From Sarcodiotheca gaudichaudii (taxonomy: Eukaryota > Rhodophyta > Florideophyceae > Gigartinales > Solieriaceae), in contig JAUKVZ010000011.1 of the NCBI GenBank assembly GCA_032355985.1, forward strand, positions 1 through 64,000: 64,000 nt of DNA, read 5' to 3'. Within the stretch, counting starts at the first letter, position 1; the number at the start of each line of letters is the position of its first letter. The position numbers and the translations under genes are program-made. The notes below the pieces were generated by a model. It was not told where the DNA came from, searched no databases, and worked only from the letters and a program-made list of their open reading frames with translations. Of this stretch, positions 35,771 to 46,188 are shown piece by piece.

Positions 35771-37969
35771 TCAGATGGCGCCGTTGAACTGGCTGAGCAG
35801 GATGGCGAGATCAGCCGCGCCGACGGCGCCGCTGGCGTCCAGATCGCCTGCCGGTCCGGGATGTCCCCAGAGGCCGAGGAGCGTTGCGAGATCACTTGCA
35901 TCGACATCGCCATCGCCATCGAAATCGGCGGTGAACTCGCAGGTGTCGGGCAGGCCGTTGTTATTGCGATCGACGGTCAGGCCCATCGCGATCTCGCAGG
36001 AGTCGGGAATGAGGTTGCGATTGCAGTCCCCGGCGCCGCGAGCCAGGCATTCGATGCTTGCCTGCACGAATGATCCTGCGACGCAGAGTTCGGGATCGAC
36101 GGAGTTGCTTGCGCGGAACTCGATGACTGCGGCGCCGGATTCCGTGATGGTGTTGTACTGCTGTGCGTCGAGGATGATGGTCGTCTCGAGCGGCTGGCCG
36201 GTGCAGTCTTCGCCGGTCACCTGGAAGATGCGCGTCAGGTAGAAGCCATTGAAGTAGATGTCGACGTATTCGGAGTTGGATGAGAGATCGGCGCGCATCG
36301 TGACGTGAATCGCGACTTCATCGAGCGCGTAGGGCGCTTCGCCGACCTGGAAGATCTGGGGTGAGCCGGCGCCGAAGGGGCCGAGGGGGCCGGAATCGAT
36401 GTTGACGACGGCTTCGATCTGACATTCATCGGGAATGCCATCGCCGTTGCAATCCGTCGCAGCGCCGCTGGCGATATCGCAGGAGTCGAGCACGCCGTTG
36501 TTGTTGCAGTCTCTGTTGTCCGAGCGAAGGTAGTCGATCGCAAGGATGACATAGGGAAGTTCGCTGGTGCAGAGCGTCGGGTTGGTCTTGATTGAACCTT
36601 CCACCGTAAAGACGGCGTCCTGGCTGAAGGTCATGCTGTTGAACTCGGGGCCGGAGATGACGATTTGTGCGGCGTCATCGACATCGGGGCAATCCGAGCC
36701 TCCGCTCTGGAACAGGCGGGCGATGGACTGGCCGTTGAGGAAGACATCGAGATACTCGTCGGCTGCGCTCAGATCGGCGCGGGCGGCGACGCTGATGATG
36801 ACATCGCCCGTCGCGGGAGGCGGATCGGGGAGGGTGAACTCCACGGATGCTTCGCGGCCGATGGGCGCCAGTTTGCCGGAGTGGGCGAAGACCTGCTGGA
36901 TGATCTCGCATTCATCGGGCACGCCGTTGCCGTTGCAATCGGTGGAGACGCCGTAGGCGATGTCGCATTCATCCGGCACGCCGTTGGCGTTGCAGTCGGC
37001 GCTGAGGCCGGAGGAGATGGCGACGCTGTCTGATACGCCGTCACAGTCGCAGTCATCGGGCGCGCAGGCGGTGTGCAGCGCGAATGCGAGGTCGGCGTCG
37101 AAGCCAAGCGCGCCGCCGGGGACGAATGGAACTTCGGGGAGATCGGCGCAGGCGATGGCGCTGTTGACGAGAGGCTGATCGAACTCAGGCGTGTCCAGCG
37201 CATTGCCCTGATCGCTGACCATCCAGGCGAACGTGGGACCGAAGGTGGCGGCCGGGTTGCCGTTGATCGAAATCCAGTAGCGCTTGCCGCCTTCGATGAG
37301 CAGCGGCGGATCGACGGGGGCCGAGAAGGTGTAGACGGGATGGACGAGGAAGAGTGGCAGTCGCGGATTCAGCGCGCGGCTGATCGGGGGGGATGAGATG
37401 TGGCGCACGATGTCGCCGACGTTCCCAGCGCCGTTGTCCTCGTAGATGGTGATCTTGAAGTCGCCACCCGGTTCGGGAAAGTCGGCTGCTGAGCCGAAGT
37501 AGACGCCTTCCCAGGTGATGCGGGTGATGAAGTTGGATTGATCGAGTGTGAAGTCATCGGCGGCGGCGGAACCGAATGGGCAGCTTGCGCTTGCCGCGAG
37601 AAGGAAGAGTGGGCCGACGCCTTCATCGTCCTCGACCGTTTCCTGCGAGAAGACGACTGATTCGCCGAGCACGCCTCGTTCGGCGCTGCGCTCGTCGCTC
37701 TGTTCACCTTCGATGGGGCCGGTTCCGACGAGATGATGTTCGGCGCGATCGAACTGGGGGGAGGGGTGGCCATATTGGCTGATCGCGGGGGCGCCGGCGT
37801 CATCGGACTGACTGTCCAGATCGGGCGCTTCGGCGATGGTGAGGCCGGAGGCGAGGGCGCCTGCGATGGCGGCGCATGACAGCGTCGCGAGCGCGGCGAG
37901 TGGTCGCCTTCGCGCAGCGCGATCGTGGTTTGCGCACAGATGGTCGCCCCTGCGGGCACGCATCGCCAT
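35771..37969 (-). CDS. Secreted protein with DCNGNGVPDEC repeats and C-terminal dockerin-like pair
   Basis: A 732-aa exported protein with an N-terminal signal (LAALATLSCAAIAGALASG). The first 300 residues are a beta-rich domain with KITIYEDNGAG. Then come calcium-binding-type repeats of the form DCN.NGVPDECDIA, three paired sets (including DCNANGVPDECDIAYGVSTD and DCNNNGVLDSCDIASGAATD), separated by two related beta domains (VNIDSGPLGPFG and the region with FNSMTFSQDAVFTVEG). The C-terminus is a dockerin-like pair, DFDGDGDVDASDLATLLGLW and DLDASGAVGAADLAILLSQF. This architecture is common in Phycisphaerae. Function is structural or adhesive at best guess; no enzyme motif was seen. Confidence 0.8.
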   Translation of the reverse strand: MAMRARRGDHLCANHDRAARRRPLAALATLSCAAIAGALASGLTIAEAPDLDSQSDDAGAPAISQYGHPSPQFDRAEHHLVGTGPIEGEQSDERSAERGVLGESVVFSQETVEDDEGVGPLFLLAASASCPFGSAAADDFTLDQSNFITRITWEGVYFGSAADFPEPGGDFKITIYEDNGAGNVGDIVRHISSPPISRALNPRLPLFLVHPVYTFSAPVDPPLLIEGGKRYWISINGNPAATFGPTFAWMVSDQGNALDTPEFDQPLVNSAIACADLPEVPFVPGGALGFDADLAFALHTACAPDDCDCDGVSDSVAISSGLSADCNANGVPDECDIAYGVSTDCNGNGVPDECEIIQQVFAHSGKLAPIGREASVEFTLPDPPPATGDVIISVAARADLSAADEYLDVFLNGQSIARLFQSGGSDCPDVDDAAQIVISGPEFNSMTFSQDAVFTVEGSIKTNPTLCTSELPYVILAIDYLRSDNRDCNNNGVLDSCDIASGAATDCNGDGIPDECQIEAVVNIDSGPLGPFGAGSPQIFQVGEAPYALDEVAIHVTMRADLSSNSEYVDIYFNGFYLTRIFQVTGEDCTGQPLETTIILDAQQYNTITESGAAVIEFRASNSVDPELCVAGSFVQASIECLARGAGDCNRNLIPDSCEIAMGLTVDRNNNGLPDTCEFTADFDGDGDVDASDLATLLGLWGHPGPAGDLDASGAVGAADLAILLSQFNGAI

Positions 37970-38142
37970 ATGAAGCTCTCCCCCCGGTTGAAACTCCGTC
38001 GCCAGTGCTGACGTGTCCCACCCGAGATGCGACTGTATCGAAACGCCCGAACTGCAGCAATGGAATACGCCGGAATCTCCCTATTTGACGGGGATTCAGG
38101 GCAATCGCCATTGTTATCAGGCGTCGCGGCGCGAATGGCGCA

Positions 38143-38178
38143 CGAAAACGCCCGCCGGGCGGATGCGCCGGCGGGCGG
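38143..38178 (-). terminator. Rho-independent terminator after the subtilase gene
   Basis: On the minus strand, CGCCCGCCGG and CCGGCGGGCG form a 10-bp perfect stem with a 9-nt loop, followed by TTTTCGTG. It begins about 48 bp after the subtilase stop. Confidence 0.85.
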
Positions 38179-38224
38179 ATGATGCGGACTTGGTTGTCAC
38201 ACGGCGATCAGGCGCCGCGTGTCG

Positions 38225-41200
38225 TTACGACCAGCTACCGATGAGGATGGCCAGATCGGAGCTGCCGACCGTGCCGTCGCCATTGACATCGCCGATACAC
38301 GGCGCCGGATCGGGCGGGCACGGGCCCCACAGACCGATGAGCTGGGCCAGATCGGTGCTGTTGACGATGCCATCGCCATTGAGATCAGCGCCGCTGGGCT
38401 TGCCGGCGAGCGGCTGAACGCCCCAGATCTGGATGTCATCAAGATTCCAGCCGGGATAGGTGACGGATCCATCCGTCGTGCCCATGTACCAGCGGATGAA
38501 GAGCGTCGGGGCGCCGTCGGCCATCGACGAGATGTCGAAGACCTGATGGCTCCAGGACGATTCATTGATCGCGCTTCCGCTGTGATCCCAGATGTTGGTC
38601 CACGCGGCGCCATCCGTTGAGATGTCAACGCCCGCGTGGTCATACGTCGAGGACTCGACACCGAGCCAGCGTCGGAACTCGAGGCGCACATCGGAAAGCT
38701 CGGAGCAGTCGATGGCGGTGGTCGTCAGGTATTCGACGCTCATGTTGTTGGGATAGTCGGCGCCCATGGCGTAGCCGAAGATGAACTCTCCGGTGTAGGG
38801 ATCGTTCGGATCGCCATTGTGGGAGCCGCCGCCCATGGGACGACCGAAGCTCCAGCCGCCGTCGATCATCCAACCCGGGAAGGTGTCGAGGTTGAAGTCG
38901 TAGACGAGGCTCGGCACGCCGACGGTGATGGTGATCGTCGCCGGATCGGAGTCGCCGCCGTCGGGCATGACGCCGCCATCGCTGACGTAGAAGTCGAACG
39001 TATCCGGTCCCTGGTAGGACGGGAATGGCGTGTAGATGACTTCATCGCCATTGGCGGCGAGCGTGTACGGCGCACTGAGAATGACGCCGCCGTTGACATC
39101 TTCAATCACGCCATTGGCAGGCAGTGACGTGACGGTCCACGTGAGCTGCGCGGGCGGATCGGGCAGGCCGTCATCAGAGGCGCCGAGCGTGATGTTGACC
39201 GAGGTGTTGGCCGGGGTGCCGACATTCTGCGCGAATGCTCGCGGCGGACGCGGGCCGCAGCTTCCGACATCTGACAGATCCGTCTCGAAGTAGTCGGGCG
39301 AGAGGCCCTCGCCTTCGGAGAGACCGACGATGCAGTCGCCGACGGCGACATCGAGGTAGCTGATGACGATTGTGCCGTCGAAGAAGAGCTGCAGCTGCAC
39401 GGTGTTGGAGTTCGTCGTGCTGTATTCGGCGACGTTGAGATAGGTCACGACGACGCGATCGGCGAACTGCTCCCAGCGGACATCGCCGCCGGCCGTCGGA
39501 TTCAGATCGTCATAGAGCAGGCTGACGCGCGCCTGCTCGAAGTGTTCTTCGAGCGTCTCGGAGAAGTCCGTCGCGCTGCTTTCGAAGGTGACGTAGCCAT
39601 TGGAGACAACCCAGAACTGCGAATAGCTCTCGCCGTACAGGCTGACCATGGCGCCGCCGGTGAGCGAGATGAGTTCGCTGTCATCATCTGAAAGCGGAAG
39701 GATCGTTCCGGTGGACGGATCGACGGGCAGGGCCACGATGGGCTCGATGCAGGCGTCGTAGAAGTCGATCGTTCCATTGGGCGTGAAGGTGATCATCATG
39801 TTGTCGAGATCGTGATCGCCTTCGAAGAGCTCCGTGAAGAAATCGGGGATCATCGGCGTCGTGAATGTGTAGCACGGGCCGGGGCCGGGATCGCTGGCGG
39901 CGTTGCCCGCCTGATCGGCGACGGAGACATCGAAGAAGTACGTCGTGTCATCATCGAGGCCGGTGATCTCGACGGTGTGCATGGTGCTGAGCGAGCCGGT
40001 GTCGACCGTGCCCGTCAGGCTGCCGCACAAGAGGCCGAAGGCGACGGTGCTTGATGCGGGCTCATCGGTCTCGAAGGTGATGATTGCCGAGCGCGGCTCG
40101 ACTTCGGCGATCTGCACGTTGGAAATGACCGGAGGCGTGCAATCGACGGTTGCGGTGTCCTCGACCATAACGCTGACGCCGCCCATGCCATCGTCGGCAT
40201 CGATGTATGTGAGCGTGATGGTGTCGCCATCAGCGACGAGCAGGACGCCCGGCGCATCGGTTTCACTGATCATGATGCCGCCTTCGAAGGCGGCGGTCGG
40301 TCCGCCGGTCTCGGTGAGCGTGACGACTTCGCCGGCGGGCTCGGAGTCGGAGGTGATCATGACCATCGTCTGCTCGGCGACCATGTCATCGGTGTTGAGA
40401 TCACAGTCGACGACACGGATATTCGCCATGGATTCGCATGCGTAGCGACCGGAGTCGAGCAGCGCGATGCCTGCCGGAGAGCAGTTCACCAGCAGCGGCG
40501 ACGCGATGACGGAAAAGGACTGCGGGCCGCTGGGCACATTGAAGCCGCGAATGTTGACGGTCCACACACCGGCCATCGGGCTGTCGACACAGACCTGCTC
40601 GATGTTGTTGAGATGGTCCTCCTGCGTCTGCACGGCGTTGTTGGCGGGATTGGAAGGATCGAGCGTCCACGGATAGTGGCGCACGCCCATGGGATCGAAG
40701 ACTTCAAGATCGAGATCGTTGACGAGCGAGGGCTCGACGTTGGGCGCGCCGGGAACATCATCCCAGGCGAGCGTGACCTTGAGCTGCGGATCACCGGCGC
40801 CGGCGACGACGAGCAGCGAGTGCACATCGCCCTGGCTGACCGTGCCTTCAACCCAGTTTTCAGAGCGCGCCGTCTCGATGGCGGGCTGTACTCGAACGGA
40901 GCCGTAGCCGGTCTGGTAGTCGGGGCCGGGATTCTGAATGTCCTCCGCGGTGTGCGCCAGGAGCGCCTTGAGCGTGGAGTTCAGCGGATCGCCGATGCTG
41001 GGGAAGTTGGCGCGCCAGTCCTGAATGATGAGGGCGCAGAGTCCGGTGACGGTGGGCGCGGACATGGATGTGCCGCACTTGACGGTGTAGCCGCCGCTGG
41101 ATGAGAGCGACGTGACGCCGAAGTCGCCGGAGTTGCCGCAACCGGGTCCGGAGATGTCCGGCTTGAGGCGTCCATCATCGGCGGGGCCCCAGCTTGTGAA

Positions 41201-42514
41201 GTCGGTGACGGAGTCATCCTCGGCGTTGAGTGCGCCGACGGTGATGTGATTCTTGGCGCAGGCGGGCGGCGCTGTTGTGAAGTAGGTGTCGCCGCAGCGC
41301 GTGGTCTGGCGCTCGTTGCCGTTGGCCCAAACGATGCGCATGGGCTGGCCGAGGCTGCCTCCGACGATGCTGTCGATGAGCTGGCTGGTGACGCCGTAGT
41401 CGCCGGTGATGATGCAGGGGAAACCATTGGGCGCGGTGTTGGTGCCGATGGAGTTGTTGGCGATGACGGAGCCGAAGGTGTTCATGGCTTCGTCGTAGTC
41501 ATCTTCAATATCGCCGGGGTTGTTGTAGAGGAAGGTGCCGGAGCCATCGAACTCGAAGCCGTAGGACTCGATGGTGACGTTGGGCGCCATGCCTCGGTTG
41601 TTCGGGTTGTTGGAGCCATCGCCACCGACGGTGCCTGCGACGTGCGTGGCGTGGTCGGAGAGGCCTGCCGAATCGCGCACCGTGTGGCGGCCGCTGAAAT
41701 CGTTGTGTGATGAAAACCCGAAGCCGCCGTCGTAGACGAGAACATTCACGCCCGTGCCGTCGAGGTTGTAAGGCGCTGTCTGGACGACATCGGCGCCGGT
41801 GATGGCGCGGTTTTCGGCGTTGAGTTCGGCGAGTCGAGGCAGCGCCGGCTCGATGTACTGCACGTCGTCTTCATCGGCGAGCGCCGGGACGTGTGAGTTG
41901 GGGATCTCGATGACGTAGCCATTGACGCTGCGGATGACATCGCGCACGCGTGCGCCATGCTCTTCGAGCAGGCGCTTGGCGGTGGGGCCGATGGGCGCAT
42001 CGGGATGGAAGAGCACGTAGGCGCCGACGTATGGATCGGTCTTGTCGATGTCGCCGGCATGCTTGTCATCGCGCGGGACGGCGGCCCAGGTGGGAATTTC
42101 GCCGGCGCTGAAGACGGGATGCAGCTTCCAATCGCGCTGGATCGCCTCGACGCTGCGCAGGGGCGCCTGTGTCGCCAGCGCGGCGGCGTTCACGTGCTTG
42201 CCCTCGATCGTGGCGAAGTAGGCGTTGTCACCCAGGTAGCGCAGCAGTCGGACGCCCGAGGAGGCGACCTTGAGTTTCTGCTCTTCCGTGAGCGGCTGGC
42301 TGAACTGCACGACGACGCGCTTGTCGTCTGCGCGATTGGCCAGTTGCATCGTCGCATCGACGAGTTCGGCGGGCGCCTGAGCCTGTCCGCCTTCGACGCC
42401 GGTGCGCCATTGCACCTGTGCGCTTGCGGTCGCGGAGAAGATGATCGCCTGACATGCGCATGCGGCGATCCCGACAAGGCGCCAGCGCGTGCTGGCGGCA
42501 GTAAACGAGGTCAT
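38225..42514 (-). CDS. Multidomain secreted subtilisin-like protease with dockerin-like end
   Basis: A 1429-aa S8 peptidase. A signal peptide spans about 1-32 and a fervidolysin-like prodomain about 60-225. The triad is Asp262 (VYDGGFG), His288 (DHATHVAGT) and Ser483 (CGTSMSAP). After the catalytic domain come a P-domain-like jelly roll (about 615-735), a fibronectin-type unit (VISNVQIAEVEPRSAIITFE), and a beta-sandwich with TFTPNGTIDFYD. Next are a cadherin/Big-like unit (PANTSVNITLGASDDGLPDP), a MAM/immune-inhibitor-A-like unit (SSWSHQVFDISSM), and the dockerin-like pair DLNGDGIVNSTDLAQLIGLW and DVNGDGTVGSSDLAILIGSW. It is predicted to be secreted and to degrade extracellular protein. The ATG at 42514 fits the signal. 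Confidence 0.9.
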   Translation of the reverse strand: MTSFTAASTRWRLVGIAACACQAIIFSATASAQVQWRTGVEGGQAQAPAELVDATMQLANRADDKRVVVQFSQPLTEEQKLKVASSGVRLLRYLGDNAYFATIEGKHVNAAALATQAPLRSVEAIQRDWKLHPVFSAGEIPTWAAVPRDDKHAGDIDKTDPYVGAYVLFHPDAPIGPTAKRLLEEHGARVRDVIRSVNGYVIEIPNSHVPALADEDDVQYIEPALPRLAELNAENRAITGADVVQTAPYNLDGTGVNVLVYDGGFGFSSHNDFSGRHTVRDSAGLSDHATHVAGTVGGDGSNNPNNRGMAPNVTIESYGFEFDGSGTFLYNNPGDIEDDYDEAMNTFGSVIANNSIGTNTAPNGFPCIITGDYGVTSQLIDSIVGGSLGQPMRIVWANGNERQTTRCGDTYFTTAPPACAKNHITVGALNAEDDSVTDFTSWGPADDGRLKPDISGPGCGNSGDFGVTSLSSSGGYTVKCGTSMSAPTVTGLCALIIQDWRANFPSIGDPLNSTLKALLAHTAEDIQNPGPDYQTGYGSVRVQPAIETARSENWVEGTVSQGDVHSLLVVAGAGDPQLKVTLAWDDVPGAPNVEPSLVNDLDLEVFDPMGVRHYPWTLDPSNPANNAVQTQEDHLNNIEQVCVDSPMAGVWTVNIRGFNVPSGPQSFSVIASPLLVNCSPAGIALLDSGRYACESMANIRVVDCDLNTDDMVAEQTMVMITSDSEPAGEVVTLTETGGPTAAFEGGIMISETDAPGVLLVADGDTITLTYIDADDGMGGVSVMVEDTATVDCTPPVISNVQIAEVEPRSAIITFETDEPASSTVAFGLLCGSLTGTVDTGSLSTMHTVEITGLDDDTTYFFDVSVADQAGNAASDPGPGPCYTFTTPMIPDFFTELFEGDHDLDNMMITFTPNGTIDFYDACIEPIVALPVDPSTGTILPLSDDDSELISLTGGAMVSLYGESYSQFWVVSNGYVTFESSATDFSETLEEHFEQARVSLLYDDLNPTAGGDVRWEQFADRVVVTYLNVAEYSTTNSNTVQLQLFFDGTIVISYLDVAVGDCIVGLSEGEGLSPDYFETDLSDVGSCGPRPPRAFAQNVGTPANTSVNITLGASDDGLPDPPAQLTWTVTSLPANGVIEDVNGGVILSAPYTLAANGDEVIYTPFPSYQGPDTFDFYVSDGGVMPDGGDSDPATITITVGVPSLVYDFNLDTFPGWMIDGGWSFGRPMGGGSHNGDPNDPYTGEFIFGYAMGADYPNNMSVEYLTTTAIDCSELSDVRLEFRRWLGVESSTYDHAGVDISTDGAAWTNIWDHSGSAINESSWSHQVFDISSMADGAPTLFIRWYMGTTDGSVTYPGWNLDDIQIWGVQPLAGKPSGADLNGDGIVNSTDLAQLIGLWGPCPPDPAPCIGDVNGDGTVGSSDLAILIGSWS

Positions 42515-42913
42515 CCCTGATTTCACCTGATGTAGCTCCTGGATGGGGGCAGTCCGGGGATCCGACAGCACTCGGGCGCGGAGTCTGCGGCAGATCCGAT
42601 CGAGAACACACATGGCGCCACAGGATCGCGGGATTGACCCTCGAACCCTGGCTGGTGCTTTGGCGCTTCGCTTCCCATCTCCTCGCGCGCCATCGCGATG
42701 AGAAGCGTCCTCCCGCGCCAGCCGGACGCGTTCGCCCATAAAGATCGAAGATCAGTCTAACGAGCCATCAGGGGCGTCCCAAGGGAAAAAGGACGCCCAC
42801 CCAGCGCCAGCGGGGGATCTGTGTATCTGGGGAAGGGATGGCCATCATCTCTATACTCGACGCCGCCCGTCGGCCCTGCCGGCCGCCGGATGGAATGCGA
42901 GGCCGCGGCGCCC
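42515..42913. other. Intergenic region between divergent protease genes
   Basis: 399 bp with no supported gene, holding the promoters of the subtilase (left) and carboxypeptidase (right). It includes a perfect 8-bp inverted repeat GGGCGTCC (42772-42779) and GGACGCCC (42791-42798) with an 11-nt spacer. Confidence 0.6.
42772..42798. promoter_or_regulatory. Inverted repeat between divergent protease genes
   Basis: GGGCGTCC and GGACGCCC are perfect complements around CAAGGGAAAAA. Placed about 115 bp before the carboxypeptidase start, it could be a shared operator. Confidence 0.35.
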
Positions 42914-44461
42914 ATGACGCTTCTGACCACCATCGTGCTTTTGGTTTCGGCTCTCGGCGCGGATCCTTCGCCTCTGACGGTGGCTGAGGAGAGCGGATTC
43001 GAGGCGACGGCGACGCATGCCGAGGTGATGCAATTCTGCCGTGCGTTGGATTCGAGATCGGATCTCGTCGAGCTGACTTCGATGGGTCGCAGTTTCGAAG
43101 GCCGCACGCTTCCTCTGCTGATCATCGCCGACCCCCCTGTTTCGACGCCGGATGAAGCGCGTGCGTCGGGCAAGCTGGTGCTGTTCATCCTGAACAACAT
43201 TCATGGCGGCGAGGTGTGCGGGAAGGAAGCGTCGCTGATGCTGGCGCGCGATCTGGCGCTGCATCCTGATGAATCGATGAATCGGAAGATGCTTGAGAAA
43301 ATCATCTTCCTCATCGCGCCCGTCTACAACGCCGACGGCAACGATCGCATGGCGCTGGACAACCGTCCAGGCCAGATCGGTCCGGCGCGGGGCATGGGCG
43401 AACGCGCCAACGCGCAGGGGCTTGATCTCAATCGCGATCACATCAAACTCGAGAGCCCTGAGGCGCGAGCGATGGTGGCGCTGCTTAATGCGTGGGATCC
43501 GCATCTGACCATCGACACGCATACGACCAACGGCAGCGAATATCGCTACGACCTGACGTACGCCGAGCCGATGCATCCTTCGGCGCCGATTGAGCAGCGG
43601 GAGTATCTGCGCACGGTGATTCTGCCGGAGGTGTCGAAGCGGATGCTCGAGCGCACCGGGCGAGCCACGTTTTTCTACGGCAATTTCAATCCGGAACAGA
43701 CGGAGTGGGTGACGTATTCATGCATGCCGCGATTCGGCACGCAGTATCGCGGGCTGCGCGGGCGGCTTTCGATACTGTCCGAGGCGTACGCGCATGTGTC
43801 TTATAAGGATCGGGTGCTCGCGACGTATGAGTTTCTGCGGGAGTGCTCGATGCTGGCGGCAGATCACTGGCGGCTGATCCACGATCTGCACACCAGGGCC
43901 GACGAGAAACCGGTGACGCGCGATGTGGGATTGCGGCATTTCATGGATGCCTACGATGCGCCGGCGGTGATCGCGGGTTACACGCTGAAGCGGGATGACG
44001 ATGGCACGATGCGGCCGACGGATGAGCCGGCCGATGTGATCGTTCGTCATCGGGCGAAGTTCATCCCGACGCTGAGGGCCGCGATCCCGGAGGCGTATCT
44101 CATCCCGCCGGAGTTTGAAAGCGCGATCGAAAATCTGCGGCTTCACGGGATCGAGGTCACGATGACCGAGGGGATGAGCACCTTTGACGTGGAAGTCGCG
44201 GAGATCCGGGAGGCGAGTTTTGCGGAGCGTGAGTTCCAGGGGCATCGCCTGCGGGAGCTTGAAGTGGAGTGGCGATCTGAGCGGCGAGCGATCGGGCCGG
44301 GCTGGGCCTTTGTAAAGGTTGATGGAAGGTTGGGGCCTCTGATCGTCACGCTGCTGGAGCCGGAGTCGGAGGATGGCCTGACGACGTGGAATTTCTTCGA
44401 TGGCGGGCTGAATCCGGGCTCGACGTTCCCGGTGCTGCGCGTCCCCGCCCAGGCGGAGTGA
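42914..44461 (+). CDS. Secreted zinc carboxypeptidase, M14 family
   Basis: A 515-aa exported metallopeptidase. A short signal (MTLLTTIVLLVSALG) is followed by the M14 zinc motif HGGE (His97/Glu100) in ILNNIHGGEVCGKEA, the third ligand His203 in LTIDTHTTNGSEY, and NADGNDRM. A candidate catalytic Glu lies in ILSEAYAHVSYKDR. The last 180 residues form an extra beta-rich region. M14 members remove C-terminal residues from peptides. It could act on peptides released by the divergent subtilase. Another start at 42890 is possible but gives a poorer signal. Confidence 0.9.
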   Translation: MTLLTTIVLLVSALGADPSPLTVAEESGFEATATHAEVMQFCRALDSRSDLVELTSMGRSFEGRTLPLLIIADPPVSTPDEARASGKLVLFILNNIHGGEVCGKEASLMLARDLALHPDESMNRKMLEKIIFLIAPVYNADGNDRMALDNRPGQIGPARGMGERANAQGLDLNRDHIKLESPEARAMVALLNAWDPHLTIDTHTTNGSEYRYDLTYAEPMHPSAPIEQREYLRTVILPEVSKRMLERTGRATFFYGNFNPEQTEWVTYSCMPRFGTQYRGLRGRLSILSEAYAHVSYKDRVLATYEFLRECSMLAADHWRLIHDLHTRADEKPVTRDVGLRHFMDAYDAPAVIAGYTLKRDDDGTMRPTDEPADVIVRHRAKFIPTLRAAIPEAYLIPPEFESAIENLRLHGIEVTMTEGMSTFDVEVAEIREASFAEREFQGHRLRELEVEWRSERRAIGPGWAFVKVDGRLGPLIVTLLEPESEDGLTTWNFFDGGLNPGSTFPVLRVPAQAE

Positions 44462-44658
44462 TCGTCGCCCTCGGAATCGGGGTCCGAAAATGGGCGGATT
44501 GGGCGTTTCCCTGAAAACCGACCATTGAGGTCGCTTATTTGGGTGCTACGCTTACCCGACTGGTTGTGGAGCCAGGAGGAGTGTTCTGATTGACCGGGTC
44601 CGGGAAGGCCCGAACGCCTCAACGCCCAGGGGCGTCTTGTCACATACGGAGAGACGTT

Positions 44659-46188
44659 ATGTCCAAGGGAGTGAGTGCGCCCAGCGCGCTTGTGCTTTCG
44701 TCAATCATCGCCGCCTCGGCGGGAGTCGCCGGTTCGGCTGATGCGCAGGTGCTCGACACGAGCTATCGCATCGAGACGACGGCCCATACGTTCACCACGC
44801 TGCATTCAGCGTGCGCTGCGCGTCATGGTGATGACATCGTGTTCGTCGCCGGTCTTTCCGGCATGGCGCTGCACGCGATCGTCGCGCCGAGCGGCACGCT
44901 GGCGTTCCCGACTGAAGCGTTCAGTCGAACCATTTATGTCTATGACGAATCCACGGAGACGCTGTACTCCGGCGGGATTGCGCATCTTTCGGATCCTGTC
45001 CGTCGCGCGCTGACCGTCACCAATGCGCCGTACATCGAGTACGACGGCGATCTCTACATGTATGGCGGCTACGGCCCCTACCTGGATGACTCCGACTGGG
45101 ATACGCGCGGCACGGTCACCACGATCGATCTGGACATGGTGATCACCGCGATCAAGAGCGCCTCGCCCGTTCCTGAAGGCGCGTTCACCGTGGAAGCCTC
45201 ACCCGAAGGTCAGGTCGCCGGCGCGCACATCGTGCGGCTGGACAATCGCTGGATCCTTGTCGGCGGGTCTGATTTCAAGGGTGATTACCTGCAGAATCCG
45301 GGCTATCAGCCCTGGCAGAACATCTACTCGTTTGAGCAGCACATCTTCGATCCGACCGTCAGCGTCGCCGTGCCGGTGACGAGCTACTTCGACGCCGAGG
45401 GTCAGAGCCTGCAGCGCCGCGACATGAACATCACGCCGGCGACGCTTCCTCTTGATGGCGGCGGGCATGGCCCGGGTTACGTCATTCAGGGCGGCGTGTT
45501 CAACGCCGTCTTTCCGTGGGAGTTCCCGGTCACATTCTGTGACGGCGATCCGGCGCCGGAATACAACGACGCGATTTACCAGCGGCTGAATCAGTACGAC
45601 GCGCCGCGCGCCAGTTTCTATTCGGCGGCGCTGGATGAGAATCGCTTTGCGCTTTTCTCCGGCATTTCGTCACACGTTCACAATGGCTCCGGCGGGTACT
45701 CGTTCGACTTCCTGACGCCGTGGAGCGATGAGATCACTGAACTGCACATGTTCAGCGGCGTGTGGCAGACGACGCCGGATGGGAACGATCCCTTCTCGGA
45801 GGTGATCGACAACATCGTCGGGACGATGCCCAATCCGGTCGCCAACGTCGAGCTGATTCTCAATCCGAAGCTGCCGACGAACGTCAATCATCAGATCCTG
45901 CTGGATGAAATGCCGGCCAATGAGGTGCTTCTCGGTCGGCTCTATGGCGGGCTGAAGGCGATGATGCCGGCGCAGGAGCCTCCGACGTTCTCTTCGAACC
46001 AGATCATGGAGATCTATGTGACGGTGGGCGTGCCGGGTGATGTGACGCGTGATGGAACGGTCGGCTCGGCGGATCTGGCGGAACTCATCGGTTTCTGGGG
46101 CTCGGGCAACACCGTCTGCGATCTGGATTGCAATGGTGTGGTCGGCGCCGCCGATCTGGCGATTCTGCTGGGCAACTGGACTGACTAA
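44659..46188 (+). CDS. Secreted beta-rich protein with dockerin-like C-terminus
   Basis: A 509-aa exported protein. The signal peptide is about residues 1-29 (LSSIIAASAGVAGSADAQ). The body has repeated beta stretches with GG and YD turns (EYDGDLYMYGGYGPYLDD, RLDNRWILVGGSDFKGDYL, NRFALFSGISSH), suggesting a kelch-like propeller. The C-terminal pair is DVTRDGTVGSADLAELIGFW and DLDCNGVVGAADLAILLGNW. No catalytic residues were recognised. The ATG at 44659 follows GGAGAG. It follows the carboxypeptidase on the same strand with a 197-bp gap. Confidence 0.75.
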   Translation: MSKGVSAPSALVLSSIIAASAGVAGSADAQVLDTSYRIETTAHTFTTLHSACAARHGDDIVFVAGLSGMALHAIVAPSGTLAFPTEAFSRTIYVYDESTETLYSGGIAHLSDPVRRALTVTNAPYIEYDGDLYMYGGYGPYLDDSDWDTRGTVTTIDLDMVITAIKSASPVPEGAFTVEASPEGQVAGAHIVRLDNRWILVGGSDFKGDYLQNPGYQPWQNIYSFEQHIFDPTVSVAVPVTSYFDAEGQSLQRRDMNITPATLPLDGGGHGPGYVIQGGVFNAVFPWEFPVTFCDGDPAPEYNDAIYQRLNQYDAPRASFYSAALDENRFALFSGISSHVHNGSGGYSFDFLTPWSDEITELHMFSGVWQTTPDGNDPFSEVIDNIVGTMPNPVANVELILNPKLPTNVNHQILLDEMPANEVLLGRLYGGLKAMMPAQEPPTFSSNQIMEIYVTVGVPGDVTRDGTVGSADLAELIGFWGSGNTVCDLDCNGVVGAADLAILLGNWTD

